Assembly: GCA_027491085.1 (NCBI GenBank)
Contig: JAIXWW010000019.1
Span: 186,001 to 250,000 of the forward strand
Direction of reading: 5' to 3'
Source: Bacteroidota bacterium
Lineage (GTDB): Bacteria; Bacteroidota; Bacteroidia; UKL13-3
DNA: 64,000 nt
A model generated the notes under the pieces. That model ran no database searches. It worked only from the letters and a program-made list of their open reading frames with translations, and was not told the DNA's origin. A program made the translations under genes and the position numbers. Within the stretch, counting starts at the first letter, position 1, and each line of letters starts with the position of its first letter. Positions 15,969 through 25,533 of this stretch are shown in pieces.

Positions 15969-16362
15969 AAGTAATTTTGAATTTTGAATGCTGAATTTTG
16001 AATGATAATCACGCAAGGAGTGAATGAATGTTTAACGTTTAATAATTCTATACACTTTAACAAAAAGCCATCAACAGCAATCGTTCGGGAATGTCATTTT
16101 GAGCTTAGAGAAGCAATCTCGGGTGAGCAGGTGAGCATATGTCTTTCATAACTTTAGATTACTCGTTCCAAGCAACACCGAATACGCTGGCAACTTGTAT
16201 AATTGTCTCTTACACTTTAGCAATTTCAGTGTAAACAGTTTTGAATTTGAGAATATAAAACAACAATTATCGGACTGAAAGAAGTTTTTGATAAATAAGT
16301 GTTAATATAGATTACATCTTGGAGGCTTTAGTTTCAATAGCTTAATCTTTTAGAAATTCCAG
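15969..16362. other. 394-base repeat-bearing spacer
   Basis: No gene is supported. Near 15976-16001 is a TGAATTTTGAATGCTGAATTTTGAATG tandem-like stretch. At 16081-16130 lies TCGTTCGGGAATGTCATTTTGAGC, continuing with AGAGAAGCAATCTCGGG. This resembles the GTCATTTTGAGC-type repeat that I recall from Bacteroidota spacers. The rest is AT-rich with nothing identifiable. Confidence 0.6.
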
Positions 16363-18003
16363 TTACTCTTTAAGCAATTTTTGACTATAATTTCCGAAAT
16401 TAGTTTTAAACAAAACAGTATAATGACCTTTACTTAAAATGGTTAAATCAATTATTAGTTCGTTGTTTTTGTGAATTTCTGTGTTCTCCAATTTATAAAC
16501 TTCTTTGCCCAATCCATCAATTATGGTTAATTCAAAATGGTTTGTTTTTAGCGCCTCATAATTGATTACTACCTTGTTATTAACCGGATTTGGAAATACT
16601 TTTAAAAGCTCACTATTAACTTCATTAATTCCTAGAGGCCATTGGCCAACCGTTATGTTAATTCCTTTTGTAGAATAAGCTTTTTTAGGACAATTTCTAT
16701 CTGTTCCAGTTACTGTAAACGTATGTGGTTGGGTTCTAATAGCATTTACAGGTGGTGTCCAACAAAATTTAAAACTATCTGCTTTGGGTCCGTTTATATT
16801 TCTTTGTTCTAATATATAATTTCGAGTAAAACTTGCGTTTGCCATTACATTATTATTTAAACCCGGGTTATTCCATTTTAATTCTGTTGTATCTGCTTCA
16901 ACTGGTGGATTTGTAGTGGTATCTGCTTGGTCCTCCGCTACTATGTCTAAACAAATTTGTTTGCCTTGTGCAACATAAAAACTTTGTAATCCTTTATTCC
17001 ATATGCCATCTTTATAAATTTTAATTATTGGCACTTTATTGGTTTTACAAACAGTTGTAGTATTAATCTGTAAATCTCTATAAGTAATACCAACAAGCGT
17101 ATTTACATTGTTAATTTTTCGCCATTGCGAAACTTCCATATTGATATTTGCCACAAAAACACCCAATGGCCTAAAACCAATATTACCTGTTAATGGGTCT
17201 ATAGTTAAGTCAAGTGAATTGGGGCTAGGTGGTCCATAATAGGGAAATGGATATTTTTCGGAATAAGGTGCAACAAAATTAACCGGAACTCCTTTAGCCT
17301 TGTAGTTGGGCACTATTTTATAGCTTAATGAATCTCCATCGGGATCAATGGGGTTTAATTCAAAAATATAATCAATACCAGAACAAATGGTAGCCAAGGC
17401 ATCATTGGAAAAAGTAGGAGATGAATTTACCAAACATTTGTTAATAATACATTCAGTATAAAATGATTCAGGTAAAAAAGTGGTAAGCGATTTATTTCTA
17501 TTATTTCCACTTATAGAAAGTGCTACATTACAGCAGTTTGATGGCACTGAACTTAAATCAACTAATCCTTCAAAAATATAAACTTCAACTCCCACACTAA
17601 AAGTTCCTGGCCTTCGAGTATTGCAGTTGGTACAAATAGATTTATTCTTTTCGCAATTTTGAAACTCAACAATGTCATAACCATTAGCAATACCTGGAAC
17701 AATATTTAAATTAAAGTCACCATAATTAATACCCTCAAATCCTTTGTCTACTCCAATAATGGCCGTAGTAAAACCTGCATTGTTTAAATTACAGCCACTA
17801 GTAGTTCCATTAGGAAAAGGTATTTCACAACCAGTGCATAATGCCTCCGCAGAACAATCTCTGTATACTTTTACCGTTATCTTATAAATATTTTTATTGG
17901 AGGTAGCTTGGTAGCTCATATCACATGCATTGATTTGAGCAGCTTCGCAATTGCTTAATCCTAAAAATAAAAATATAATTACATTGGTAAAAAGATTTTT
18001 CAT
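16363..18003 (-). CDS. Secreted Cys-rich protein with T9SS sorting domain
   Basis: The 546-residue protein has a signal peptide (FTNVIIFLFLGLSNCEA) followed by YQATSNKNIYKITVKVYRDCS, an N-terminal domain seen in many large Bacteroidota surface proteins. Next come several Cys pairs (CTGC, NCCN, ICTNCN), cadherin-like wording DPDGDSLSYKI near residue 225, and a C-terminal T9SS domain (VFPNPVNNKVVI, IDGLGKEVY, KGHYTVLFKT). The many cysteines fit an oxidised, extracellular protein. Exact function is unknown; adhesion or surface-layer roles are guesses. It faces the repeat spacer at its 3' end, with no clear terminator. Confidence 0.82.
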   Translation of the reverse strand: MKNLFTNVIIFLFLGLSNCEAAQINACDMSYQATSNKNIYKITVKVYRDCSAEALCTGCEIPFPNGTTSGCNLNNAGFTTAIIGVDKGFEGINYGDFNLNIVPGIANGYDIVEFQNCEKNKSICTNCNTRRPGTFSVGVEVYIFEGLVDLSSVPSNCCNVALSISGNNRNKSLTTFLPESFYTECIINKCLVNSSPTFSNDALATICSGIDYIFELNPIDPDGDSLSYKIVPNYKAKGVPVNFVAPYSEKYPFPYYGPPSPNSLDLTIDPLTGNIGFRPLGVFVANINMEVSQWRKINNVNTLVGITYRDLQINTTTVCKTNKVPIIKIYKDGIWNKGLQSFYVAQGKQICLDIVAEDQADTTTNPPVEADTTELKWNNPGLNNNVMANASFTRNYILEQRNINGPKADSFKFCWTPPVNAIRTQPHTFTVTGTDRNCPKKAYSTKGINITVGQWPLGINEVNSELLKVFPNPVNNKVVINYEALKTNHFELTIIDGLGKEVYKLENTEIHKNNELIIDLTILSKGHYTVLFKTNFGNYSQKLLKE

Positions 18004-18197
18004 AATTAAATGAATTGTATATACGAACTTAAATAATTCATTTTAATTAAATACTTAAAAATTACTCACTAATGATATCGACTACTTGAAAATAATTTCC
18101 TTTTTAGTTGTAAACCTAGCATATTGTATATCATCATATTATTTAAACATAAGTTTAAAACAAATAAATGGTTTAGGTGCTTATCATCTTATTATAT

Positions 18198-18566
18198 ATG
18201 ACACGAACTGACCAATTAATGGCATTACGCCCAATAGTAAATATTGATAACAGTAAATCAAGTTTACATTTAGAAGAATTTCAGAATAATACTTTACGTC
18301 CGATTTTAAAGTTTCAAAACGAAATCATATTAGCACTTGTAAATAATAGTTTAGCTAAAGTAATTTTACCTAAAAGCGCAGTTGAAAAAGTCTTGTTTAT
18401 TGAAAACTATATCCAGAAAAATCACATTCTAAAAAATCAGTTAATAGGTCTAACAATTGCCCTATTCACTGAATCTGAAGTAGCATTTTACCTTAATTAC
18501 CAAAGCGATATAAATAGGAGAATCAATCAGTTAATTATAAAAAGAGTTGGTGATCAAATTACTTAA
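18198..18566 (+). CDS. Conserved hypothetical protein (122 aa)
   Basis: A small soluble protein, mostly helical, with LEEFQNNTLRPILKFQNEIILALV near residues 25-48 and a basic C-terminal helix. I prefer the ATG at 18198 (MTRTDQLMALRP) over the ORF-track start at 18177, because the seven upstream residues (MLIILLY) look like translated spacer. I recall proteins with an LRPI-K-QN pattern in other Bacteroidota, but no function is known to me. It ends in a hairpin shared with the convergent protease gene. Confidence 0.7.
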   Translation: MTRTDQLMALRPIVNIDNSKSSLHLEEFQNNTLRPILKFQNEIILALVNNSLAKVILPKSAVEKVLFIENYIQKNHILKNQLIGLTIALFTESEVAFYLNYQSDINRRINQLIIKRVGDQIT

Positions 18567-18604
18567 AAAGTAATAGTTTATACCTAATAAACTATTACTT
18601 TTTT
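18566..18604. terminator. Bidirectional terminator overlapping both gene ends
   Basis: AAAAGTAATAGTTTA (18566-18580) pairs with TAAACTATTACTTTT (18588-18602), with T runs on both strands. The right arm lies inside the last codons of the protease gene, whose TAG stop is in the loop region. Confidence 0.8.
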
Positions 18605-21160
18605 GGTGATTAATCCGTTATTAGATTTAACAGAAAGAAAATAAACGCCTGCATCTAAATTACTGATGTCAAACTTCATTTCATTATCATTTGTTTTATT
18701 AAGGATAAAACTTATTTTTTTTCCATTTATGTCTGATAACTGATAAGTACAGTCCGTTAAATCAAAAGATGAATTAACAGTGAAATTACCTTTATTCGGA
18801 TTAGGAAACACTTCAATACTATTACTATTAATCATTTCATTATTTGAAACAGAAAGTTCAGAAGGCAATTTAAAACCTGCCGTACCATCAGTTCTAGAAC
18901 TTGATAAACCTTGTTTTGCATCGGCACCCATTCCTCTTCTGGCAAATGCTTTCCAAAGTAGTAATTTATTTGCCCCACCATTTAATAAGGAATCAGCTAA
19001 AATTAACGCATCGCGCGAATCCATAAAACCAGGGTTGCATGGTTGAAGCTTCAAACCCATAACCACCAATTCTATTGTCTTATTATTGCCACCTTTACCA
19101 GTATAAACATTTTCATCAAAACCATACTTGTCAATCATATCTAGGTAAATATCGTACAAAGCACTGCACCAAACAAAACCTACACCATGTGGAACAGACA
19201 ATGTTTTTATATTATTATAATTTACTGGATTTACAGCCATATTTCTGCTGTATTTATAGGGTCTAATACCAATTCCTAAAGTATCTTGACCGATTAAATG
19301 AGTACCAATCCCTCTTCCAATAAGCGTTGTTTCGTATGGCTTAGAAGTCAATGCCAATCCAAAAAAATCACTCCACCCCTCACCTGCTTGCTCTTGATTT
19401 GATAAACAAGATGAATTAGCTGCTCCTCCCGTTAATCTAATTGAAATTCCATGTCCATATTCATGAGCAATTACGCCATTATCAAAATCGCTATCATAAG
19501 TTCTATTGGCAGCATTAAATATGGACGAATCATACATGCTGATTTCAACATTTTCTGTGGCTATTGCATTTTTAAAAATTGTACCATTAGCAGAGCTAAT
19601 CATAACAGAGGGGATATTTATTCCTGTTCCAGCACCAGTCATGGCAGTAACTGTATTGGATGTATTTATCATTACTACACCAACCGCACCTGCTTCTTGG
19701 GCAAATAGTACTTTTGTTTGATAAGTACAGCCTGTTCCACCCCTTGTAATCACTGCAATGTTCCCCTTAACAGAGTTGGCATTTACCAAAGAGGCGCAAC
19801 CTAAATTACCATTGCTATTGGTAGTTCCATCATTTACTAAAACCATTTTAGCGGTAATAGGGTAAACAGATAATCTGGGACCAAAAGATGCTGCAATTGC
19901 CGCATACTTATTTGCAATGGAAGAAGGTTCATTTACTTGTAAAATATTTGTAGCGCTGGATGCTGTGCCTCCCCATAAATACATTTGCATTCTAGGATTT
20001 GTGCCATCAACTGGAACTGCAAAATTAGCATTATCAGTGCCACTTCCATCTTGTGCTTCAGCATAAACAAAATCTTTTCCTAATCCTAAATTTGAATAAT
20101 TTTTAGACTGAAAATTGCCACTTTCTTCATCAAAACCATAATGATAAAAAACATCGTGCATGGTATTGTTCCAAAAGAATAAATTGGTAATGGCTGCGTT
20201 TAAGTTAGGTCTGGGACCAGCATCTAATCCATATGGAAAATCAAATAATAAATCCGTTCCACCATCAGGCGAGTACGCAGTTGTTGTTGAATTATTAGCT
20301 AATGTATCTTCTTTTGCCCAAACATTATTTCCTCTTGTAATCGAAAATTCAGGTCCTTCAACTGCATTGGTATCATGCCATCCATAAGGCGAAGCTATCA
20401 AGTCATTGGCATCCGAAACCAATTGTCTATCACCACGAGCAGGACTTTCCATTGGTATTGGATAAACTTTATAAGTTCCTGTATTAGCTGCTTTGCCTAA
20501 ATTATTATTATCATCAAATTCAAAAAAGTAAGGTTTATTTAAGTTTGATGAAGTGATATTTTCTGCACTACATTTAGTGGTATAATTGTTTTTTTCGATA
20601 ACTAAACCTGTGTTTGCATCTATAATGATATTCAACCAATCAGCAGTTTCATCGTTTAAAACATCAACTTGCCAAGCTGCTACAATAGAACCATTTTTTT
20701 CGTAATAAATTGGTTTACCAACAATTGCTTCGCTCGATAAACCTTTATCTTCTATTTTAAACGCCATGTTATCAGTTAATGTAACTTTATTTAACGCTTT
20801 TTTTACAATACTTGCTGTATTTAAAGCAATGTTCAAAGCTTCATTGGCACCTATTTTTTTACTGTTTTCAACCAAATTGATATCTTTAATGGCAATGTTT
20901 TGTCTAACTAAATTTCCGTTTTTATCAATATGAACGCTACTTTGCGAGTTAAAAACCTCAACCCCATTTACCATTTGCTTGAAGTAAATATGTGTTATTC
21001 CAGTTTTTTTGTCAGTATGGGAACTATTGATAGAAATTTCCTCGGTTTTCAAATCATTAAAACCAACTCTGTTTAATAACTGTGTTAACTGTAAATTACT
21101 TACTTGAGCGTTTGAAACCACCCAAAAACCTAAAATAATAATTGTAAAAAGTCTCCTCAT
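18584..21160 (-). CDS. Secreted M36 (fungalysin-type) metalloprotease with PA and T9SS domains
   Basis: The 858-residue protein opens with a signal peptide (MRRLFTIIILGFWVVSNA), then a propeptide of the FTP type (near THIYFKQMVNGVEVFN). A PA insert follows near residues 430-520 (GNIAVITRGGTGCTYQTK). The zinc site is HEYGH near residue 560, with the third ligand in GEGWSDFFGL about 30 residues on. The C-terminus is a T9SS domain (VFPNPNKGNFTV, ISNLDAGVYFLSVKS). It should be an extracellular zinc protease activated by propeptide removal. I start at 21160 rather than 21181, because a -7 box lies across 21179-21186. Confidence 0.9.
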   Translation of the reverse strand: MRRLFTIIILGFWVVSNAQVSNLQLTQLLNRVGFNDLKTEEISINSSHTDKKTGITHIYFKQMVNGVEVFNSQSSVHIDKNGNLVRQNIAIKDINLVENSKKIGANEALNIALNTASIVKKALNKVTLTDNMAFKIEDKGLSSEAIVGKPIYYEKNGSIVAAWQVDVLNDETADWLNIIIDANTGLVIEKNNYTTKCSAENITSSNLNKPYFFEFDDNNNLGKAANTGTYKVYPIPMESPARGDRQLVSDANDLIASPYGWHDTNAVEGPEFSITRGNNVWAKEDTLANNSTTTAYSPDGGTDLLFDFPYGLDAGPRPNLNAAITNLFFWNNTMHDVFYHYGFDEESGNFQSKNYSNLGLGKDFVYAEAQDGSGTDNANFAVPVDGTNPRMQMYLWGGTASSATNILQVNEPSSIANKYAAIAASFGPRLSVYPITAKMVLVNDGTTNSNGNLGCASLVNANSVKGNIAVITRGGTGCTYQTKVLFAQEAGAVGVVMINTSNTVTAMTGAGTGINIPSVMISSANGTIFKNAIATENVEISMYDSSIFNAANRTYDSDFDNGVIAHEYGHGISIRLTGGAANSSCLSNQEQAGEGWSDFFGLALTSKPYETTLIGRGIGTHLIGQDTLGIGIRPYKYSRNMAVNPVNYNNIKTLSVPHGVGFVWCSALYDIYLDMIDKYGFDENVYTGKGGNNKTIELVVMGLKLQPCNPGFMDSRDALILADSLLNGGANKLLLWKAFARRGMGADAKQGLSSSRTDGTAGFKLPSELSVSNNEMINSNSIEVFPNPNKGNFTVNSSFDLTDCTYQLSDINGKKISFILNKTNDNEMKFDISNLDAGVYFLSVKSNNGLITKKVIVY

Positions 21161-21178
21161 TTGATAAATATATATAAC

Positions 21179-21186
21179 CAAATATA
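21179..21186 (-). promoter_or_regulatory. -7 promoter box for the M36 protease gene
   Basis: On the minus strand TATATTTG matches TAnnTTTG exactly, 18 bases before the ATG at 21160. It overlaps the longer ORF-track start, which argues against that start. Confidence 0.5.
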
Positions 21187-21277
21187 TAATAAGTTTTTAA
21201 AAAACAATAGCTTAACTATAATCAATTGTAGATTGCATATTTAAAAGTTAATTTGCACCTCTATTTTAAAAATATAA

Positions 21278-22282
21278 ATGACAAAGGAAATTGTAGTAAG
21301 CGGAATAAGACCAACAGGTAATTTACATTTGGGAAATTATATGGGTGCTGTAAAAAATTTTATAAAAATGCAGCACGATTATAATTGCTATTTTTTTATT
21401 GCAGATTATCATTCGTTAACCACACACCCAAACCCAGTTGATTTACACCAAAATGTAAAACAAGTTTTGGCCGAATACATTGCCTGCGGAATAGACCCAG
21501 AAGCAAGTACCATTTACATTCAAAGCGACTTACCTGAAATAGCTGAATTGTATTTATTGCTCAACATGCACGCCTACAAAGGTGAACTGGAGCGCGTTAC
21601 ATCGTTTAAAGAAAAGGCAAAATCGCACCCCGATAATATTAACGCTGGCTTATTGACTTACCCTGTTTTAATGGCTGCCGATATTTTAATACATAAAGCT
21701 GTTAAAGTTCCCGTTGGTAAAGACCAAGAGCAACATTTAGAAATGGCAAGAACTTTTGGAAACCGTTTCAACAGAATATATAACAACGAACTTTTTCCTG
21801 AACCACAAGCATTTAATTATGGAAACCAATTGGTAAAAGTACCAGGTTTACAAGGTGGTGGAAAAATGAGTAAAAGCGATGGAGATAACACTGTTATTAA
21901 TTTAAACGATGAAGATGCAGTAGTTAGAAAAAAAATAATGAAAGCCGTAAGCGATGTGGCTCCAACCGAACCCAACTCCACTCCTAGCCAAGCTGTTCAA
22001 AATTTATTTGATTTAATGCAATTGGTTTCAACGCCTGAAGTAATTACACATTATAAAAACACCTTTGCTGATTGCAGCATTCGTTATGGCGATATGAAAA
22101 AACAATTAGCTGAAGACATGGCCAATTTTATTGCCCCAATAAAACAAAAAATAGATGATATAAAAGGCAATGATGAAATGCTTGGAAAAATAGCAAAACT
22201 AGGAGCCGAAAAAGCCAGAGAAAGTGCTTCGGCAACTGTTAGCAAAGCTAGAAAAATGATTGGTTTTAAACGTTTTTATTAA
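21278..22282 (+). CDS. trpS: Tryptophanyl-tRNA synthetase
   Basis: It charges tRNA-Trp. The 334-residue protein has the class I signatures: the HIGH-type PTGNLHLGNYMGA (residues 12-24) and the KMSKS loop in GGGKMSKSDGDN near residue 196. VPVGKDQEQHLEMAR is the family's ATP/tRNA-binding segment. Length is normal for bacterial TrpRS. A possible promoter core TTAATTTGC lies about 22 bases upstream. ribF begins 7 bases after its stop when the correct ATG is used. Confidence 0.97.
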   Translation: MTKEIVVSGIRPTGNLHLGNYMGAVKNFIKMQHDYNCYFFIADYHSLTTHPNPVDLHQNVKQVLAEYIACGIDPEASTIYIQSDLPEIAELYLLLNMHAYKGELERVTSFKEKAKSHPDNINAGLLTYPVLMAADILIHKAVKVPVGKDQEQHLEMARTFGNRFNRIYNNELFPEPQAFNYGNQLVKVPGLQGGGKMSKSDGDNTVINLNDEDAVVRKKIMKAVSDVAPTEPNSTPSQAVQNLFDLMQLVSTPEVITHYKNTFADCSIRYGDMKKQLAEDMANFIAPIKQKIDDIKGNDEMLGKIAKLGAEKARESASATVSKARKMIGFKRFY

Positions 22283-22289
22283 TCAAAAT

Positions 22290-23222
22290 ATGCAAGTACA
22301 TTTTGATATAAATTCACTTCCAGCTATAAAAAATGCCATTGTTAGTCAAGGTACTTTTGATGGGGTACATTTGGCTCACAAAAAAATAATTGAACGCTTA
22401 AAGCAAATTGCTTCTATAAAAGATGGCGAAACGGTATTGATTACCTTTGAACCACATCCGCGCATGGTACTTTTTCCTGATGACCATGGTTTGCAGTTAT
22501 TGAGTACCTTAAACGAAAAAATTCATTTATTGGAAAAAGCTGGAATTGACCACTTGATTATTTTGCCATTTACCAAAGAATTTTCGCGCCAAACTTCCGA
22601 ACAGTTTATCAAAACCATTTTGGTGAATAAAATAAAAACCAACACCTTGGTAATTGGTTACGACCATCGTTTTGGAAAAAACCGTGAAGGTTCGTTTGAA
22701 CATTTAAAAGAATCGTCATCGTTATATGGTTTTGAAGTGGAAGAAATTCCAGAACAAGATATTGATGAAATTGCTGTTAGTTCCACCAAAATACGTAATG
22801 CCTTATTGAATAATGATATTCAAACTGCACAAAAATACTTAGGAAACAGTTATAGCTTGGAAGGAAAAGTAGTAAAAGGTAAACAATTAGGCCGTACCAT
22901 TGGCTACCCAACTGCTAATATTGAAGTAGAAAATAGTTTTAAACTCATACCTCAAGATGGAGTTTATGCTGTGTGGGTTTGGTATAATAAAGCAAGGTTT
23001 GGAGGCATGTTAAATATTGGCAATAACCCAACCGTAGCAGGCAAAGGCCGCAGTATTGAAGTTAATATTTTTGATTTTGAAAAAGAGATTTATACCGAAA
23101 TGCTAAAAATTGAATTTGTAAGCAAGCTCCGCAATGAAGAAAAGTTTAATGGATTAGATGCTTTAAAAGCGCAATTGCATTTAGATAAACAAAATGCTTT
23201 GGCAATTTTGAATAAAGCGTAA
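22290..23222 (+). CDS. ribF: Bifunctional riboflavin kinase/FAD synthetase
   Basis: RibF makes FMN and then FAD from riboflavin. The N-terminal nucleotidyltransferase domain shows SQGTFDGVHLAHKKII (residues 19-34) and ISSTKIR-type wording (VSSTKIRNALL); the C-terminal kinase domain shows GKQLGRTIGYPTANI. I use the ATG at 22290 (MQVHFDINSLP), not 22260, since the first ten residues of the longer ORF overlap trpS and lack family similarity. The 310-residue length is typical. It is probably cotranscribed with trpS. Confidence 0.95.
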   Translation: MQVHFDINSLPAIKNAIVSQGTFDGVHLAHKKIIERLKQIASIKDGETVLITFEPHPRMVLFPDDHGLQLLSTLNEKIHLLEKAGIDHLIILPFTKEFSRQTSEQFIKTILVNKIKTNTLVIGYDHRFGKNREGSFEHLKESSSLYGFEVEEIPEQDIDEIAVSSTKIRNALLNNDIQTAQKYLGNSYSLEGKVVKGKQLGRTIGYPTANIEVENSFKLIPQDGVYAVWVWYNKARFGGMLNIGNNPTVAGKGRSIEVNIFDFEKEIYTEMLKIEFVSKLRNEEKFNGLDALKAQLHLDKQNALAILNKA

Positions 23223-23236
23223 TATAAATAAATTTG
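23207..23236 (+). promoter_or_regulatory. Promoter for pyrR-pyrB
   Basis: TTTG (23207-23210) and TAAATTTG (23229-23236) match the Bacteroidota -33 and -7 boxes with an 18-base gap. It implies a leader of about 55 bases that contains the small hairpin GGTAA-ACAACA-TTACC (23249-23264). Confidence 0.6.
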
Positions 23237-23297
23237 TACAGTTTAATCGGTAAACAACATTACCAAAAATAAAAGCCAATAAAATGGTTTAAAGCCA

Positions 23298-23837
23298 ATG
23301 AATAGTAAAACCATACTCGAAAAAAAACAATTTAGTATTGTAATTGATAGGCTTTGTTATGAGCTTATTGAAAAACATGGCTCGTTTGAAAATACGGCTA
23401 TTATTGGTCTTCAGCCAAGAGGAACTTATTTGGCACGCAGAATTTTAAAGCGATTGATTGACATTACTCAAAATCAAAATTTGCTTTATGGCGAGTTAGA
23501 TATTTCATTTTACAGAGATGATTTTAGGCGTGGGAAGGAACAAATAGTTCCCAATGCCATGAAAATTAACTTTACCGTTGAAAACAAAAAAGTGGTTTTA
23601 ATTGACGATGTGCTTTATACAGGGCGCAGTATTCGTTCGGCTTTAGATGCATTGGTTGACTTTGGCCGACCAGAAAAAGTGGAACTAATGGTATTAATTG
23701 ACAGGCGTTTTAGTCGCCACTTACCTATTCAGCCTGATTATACTGGCATAACTGTAGATACACGAGCCAACGATAAAGTAAAAGTGGAATGGAAAGAAAA
23801 TAGTAAAGCCGATATAGCATTGATAGTAAGTAGTTAA
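23298..23837 (+). CDS. pyrR: PyrR: pyrimidine operon regulator/uracil phosphoribosyltransferase
   Basis: PyrR is a PRTase-fold protein that in Firmicutes binds pyr mRNA and also has uracil phosphoribosyltransferase activity. The 179-residue protein shows AIIGLQPRGTYLARRI, the PRPP loop VVLIDDVLYTGRSIRSAL near 99-117, and ending VKVEWKENSKADIALI. It is placed directly before pyrB, consistent with a pyrimidine role. Its mode of control here is unknown; no clear attenuator is visible ahead of pyrB, only a small hairpin in its own leader. Confidence 0.94.
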   Translation: MNSKTILEKKQFSIVIDRLCYELIEKHGSFENTAIIGLQPRGTYLARRILKRLIDITQNQNLLYGELDISFYRDDFRRGKEQIVPNAMKINFTVENKKVVLIDDVLYTGRSIRSALDALVDFGRPEKVELMVLIDRRFSRHLPIQPDYTGITVDTRANDKVKVEWKENSKADIALIVSS

Positions 23838-23888
23838 AAAAACAGTTTTTAAACGCTTTATTTCAATCCAATTTTAGCAATTAATTAA

Positions 23889-24812
23889 ATGAAAAAATTT
23901 ACACAAAAACATTTATTAGGTATAAAAGACATTACCCAAGAAGATATAGAACTAATTTTTGAAACAGCCGATGGTTTTAAAACCGTTATCAATAGGCCCA
24001 TTAAAAAAGTTCCTTCCTTGCGCGATGTTACCATTGCCAATATTTTCTTTGAAAATTCTACACGCACACGCATTTCGTTCGAATTAGCACAAAAACGTTT
24101 GAGTGCCGATACTGTTAACTTCTCAGCTTCTTCATCATCGGTTTCAAAAGGCGAAACTTTAATTGATACGGTTAACAATATTTTGGCTATGAAGGTAGAT
24201 ATGGTGGTAATGCGTCATCCTGCGCCAGGAGCGGCCATGTTTTTATCAAAACACATCAATGCCAATATTATCAATGCTGGTGATGGAACCCACGAACACC
24301 CAACTCAAGCCCTGTTAGACGCCTTTTCAATTAGAGAAAAACTAGGAAGCGTAGCTGGTAAAAAAGTGGTGATAGTAGGCGATATTTTACATTCACGTGT
24401 GGCTATTTCAAATATATTTTGCTTAAAAAAATTAGGGGCTGAAGTAATGGTTTGCGGACCAAGTACTTTAATTCCAAAACATATAGAAAGTCTTGGTGTA
24501 AAAGTAGAAACTAACTTAATGAAAGCCTTAAATTGGTGCGATGTGGCCAATATGCTACGCATTCAGTTAGAACGTCAAGATATAAAGTATTTCCCATCAT
24601 TGCGCGAGTACAGCATGTTGTATGGTTTAGATAAACAACGCCTTGATTCGTTGAACAAAGAAATTGTAATTATGCATCCGGGACCAATAAACCGTGGTGT
24701 AGAAATAACAAGCGATGTAGCCGATAGCAAACATGCCATTATTTTAGATCAAGTAGAAAATGGAGTGGCTGTTAGAATGGCGGTAATGTATTTATTAGCG
24801 AGTGAGCAATAA
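23889..24812 (+). CDS. pyrB: Aspartate carbamoyltransferase catalytic subunit
   Basis: It catalyses the first committed step of pyrimidine synthesis, from carbamoyl phosphate and aspartate to carbamoyl aspartate. The 307-residue protein has the carbamoyl-phosphate motif FFENSTRTRISFELA (STRTR at 57-61), HPTQALLDAFSI with the conserved His, and HPGPINRGVEI near residue 262. It follows pyrR by 51 bases and probably shares its promoter. No pyrI regulatory subunit is next to it. Confidence 0.96.
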   Translation: MKKFTQKHLLGIKDITQEDIELIFETADGFKTVINRPIKKVPSLRDVTIANIFFENSTRTRISFELAQKRLSADTVNFSASSSSVSKGETLIDTVNNILAMKVDMVVMRHPAPGAAMFLSKHINANIINAGDGTHEHPTQALLDAFSIREKLGSVAGKKVVIVGDILHSRVAISNIFCLKKLGAEVMVCGPSTLIPKHIESLGVKVETNLMKALNWCDVANMLRIQLERQDIKYFPSLREYSMLYGLDKQRLDSLNKEIVIMHPGPINRGVEITSDVADSKHAIILDQVENGVAVRMAVMYLLASEQ

Positions 24813-24840
24813 CTAGTTTCTTAAGGATTAAAGCAAAAAA

Positions 24841-25287
24841 TTATAATTCCTTTGATTTAATTTTTTCATTTAAAGCATCCATTGTTGACTTCCAATTTTT
24901 TTGCTTTAAATTTAATAATTGACTTATTAACTCTATTTCACTAAAGTACATATTAAATGCTTTAGTAATGTCTAAATAGGTTCTGCCATTTCTAACAATA
25001 ATATCATCTGTAGCAATTTCATCCTCCAATGACAAATTTGAATTCAAATATTCGTTTATTGGCTTCACGGCTAACATTTCACCCCTACCCAATACAAACC
25101 AATCTAGGTTAATTTCACTAAATGCTTTGAGTAAATTTCGCTGAGTACCTGGACCTACCTTGTTTTCACCTGCCTCTATTTTTGAAATCGTAATTTTACT
25201 CATGCCAATCCTTTGTGCAAAATCATTTTGTGACAACTGAAAATGGTTTCTAACTTCTTTAAACCTATCTTCTTTACTTTTTTTCAT
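24841..25287 (-). CDS. XRE-family helix-turn-helix regulator
   Basis: The 148-residue protein has an N-terminal HTH of Cro/C1 type at residues about 9-60: FKEVRNHFQLSQNDFAQRIG, MSKITISKIEAGENKVGP, then LLKAFSEINLDWFVLGRGEML. This WFVLGRGEML ending is common in Bacteroidota XRE proteins. The C-terminal 70 residues are charged and probably helical, for dimer or effector contact. It is convergent with pyrB (28 bases between the ends) and followed upstream by a 246-base AT-rich spacer. Targets are unknown. Confidence 0.88.
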   Translation of the reverse strand: MKKSKEDRFKEVRNHFQLSQNDFAQRIGMSKITISKIEAGENKVGPGTQRNLLKAFSEINLDWFVLGRGEMLAVKPINEYLNSNLSLEDEIATDDIIVRNGRTYLDITKAFNMYFSEIELISQLLNLKQKNWKSTMDALNEKIKSKEL

Positions 25288-25533
25288 AATATATATTATT
25301 GCTAAAACTAATGTTTTAAATATTCAAATTAATTAACAATATTATAATTAGATATGGTAAAATACAAGGTAATTGTAATATTGTTTAAATTATATATTAA
25401 ATATTATAACTATTTCAAAATGCCAAATAACATAAATACTAGTCTAATCAAATTAACACATTTGGTTTCATCAAATTCGAAAGTTTAAGTTCTATCTTAT
25501 TATTATTTATTTTTTGTAAGATATTTGAATTAT
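25288..25533. other. AT-rich spacer between XRE gene and T9SS-domain ORF
   Basis: About 246 bases of very AT-rich sequence with no ORF, repeat or RNA feature that I can support. It should contain the XRE promoter, possibly with an autoregulatory operator. Confidence 0.5.

Noticed and set aside
23237-23297. PyrR-type attenuator in the pyrR leader
   Set aside because: Only a 5-bp stem is visible, with no alternative terminator hairpin; it is too weak to claim.
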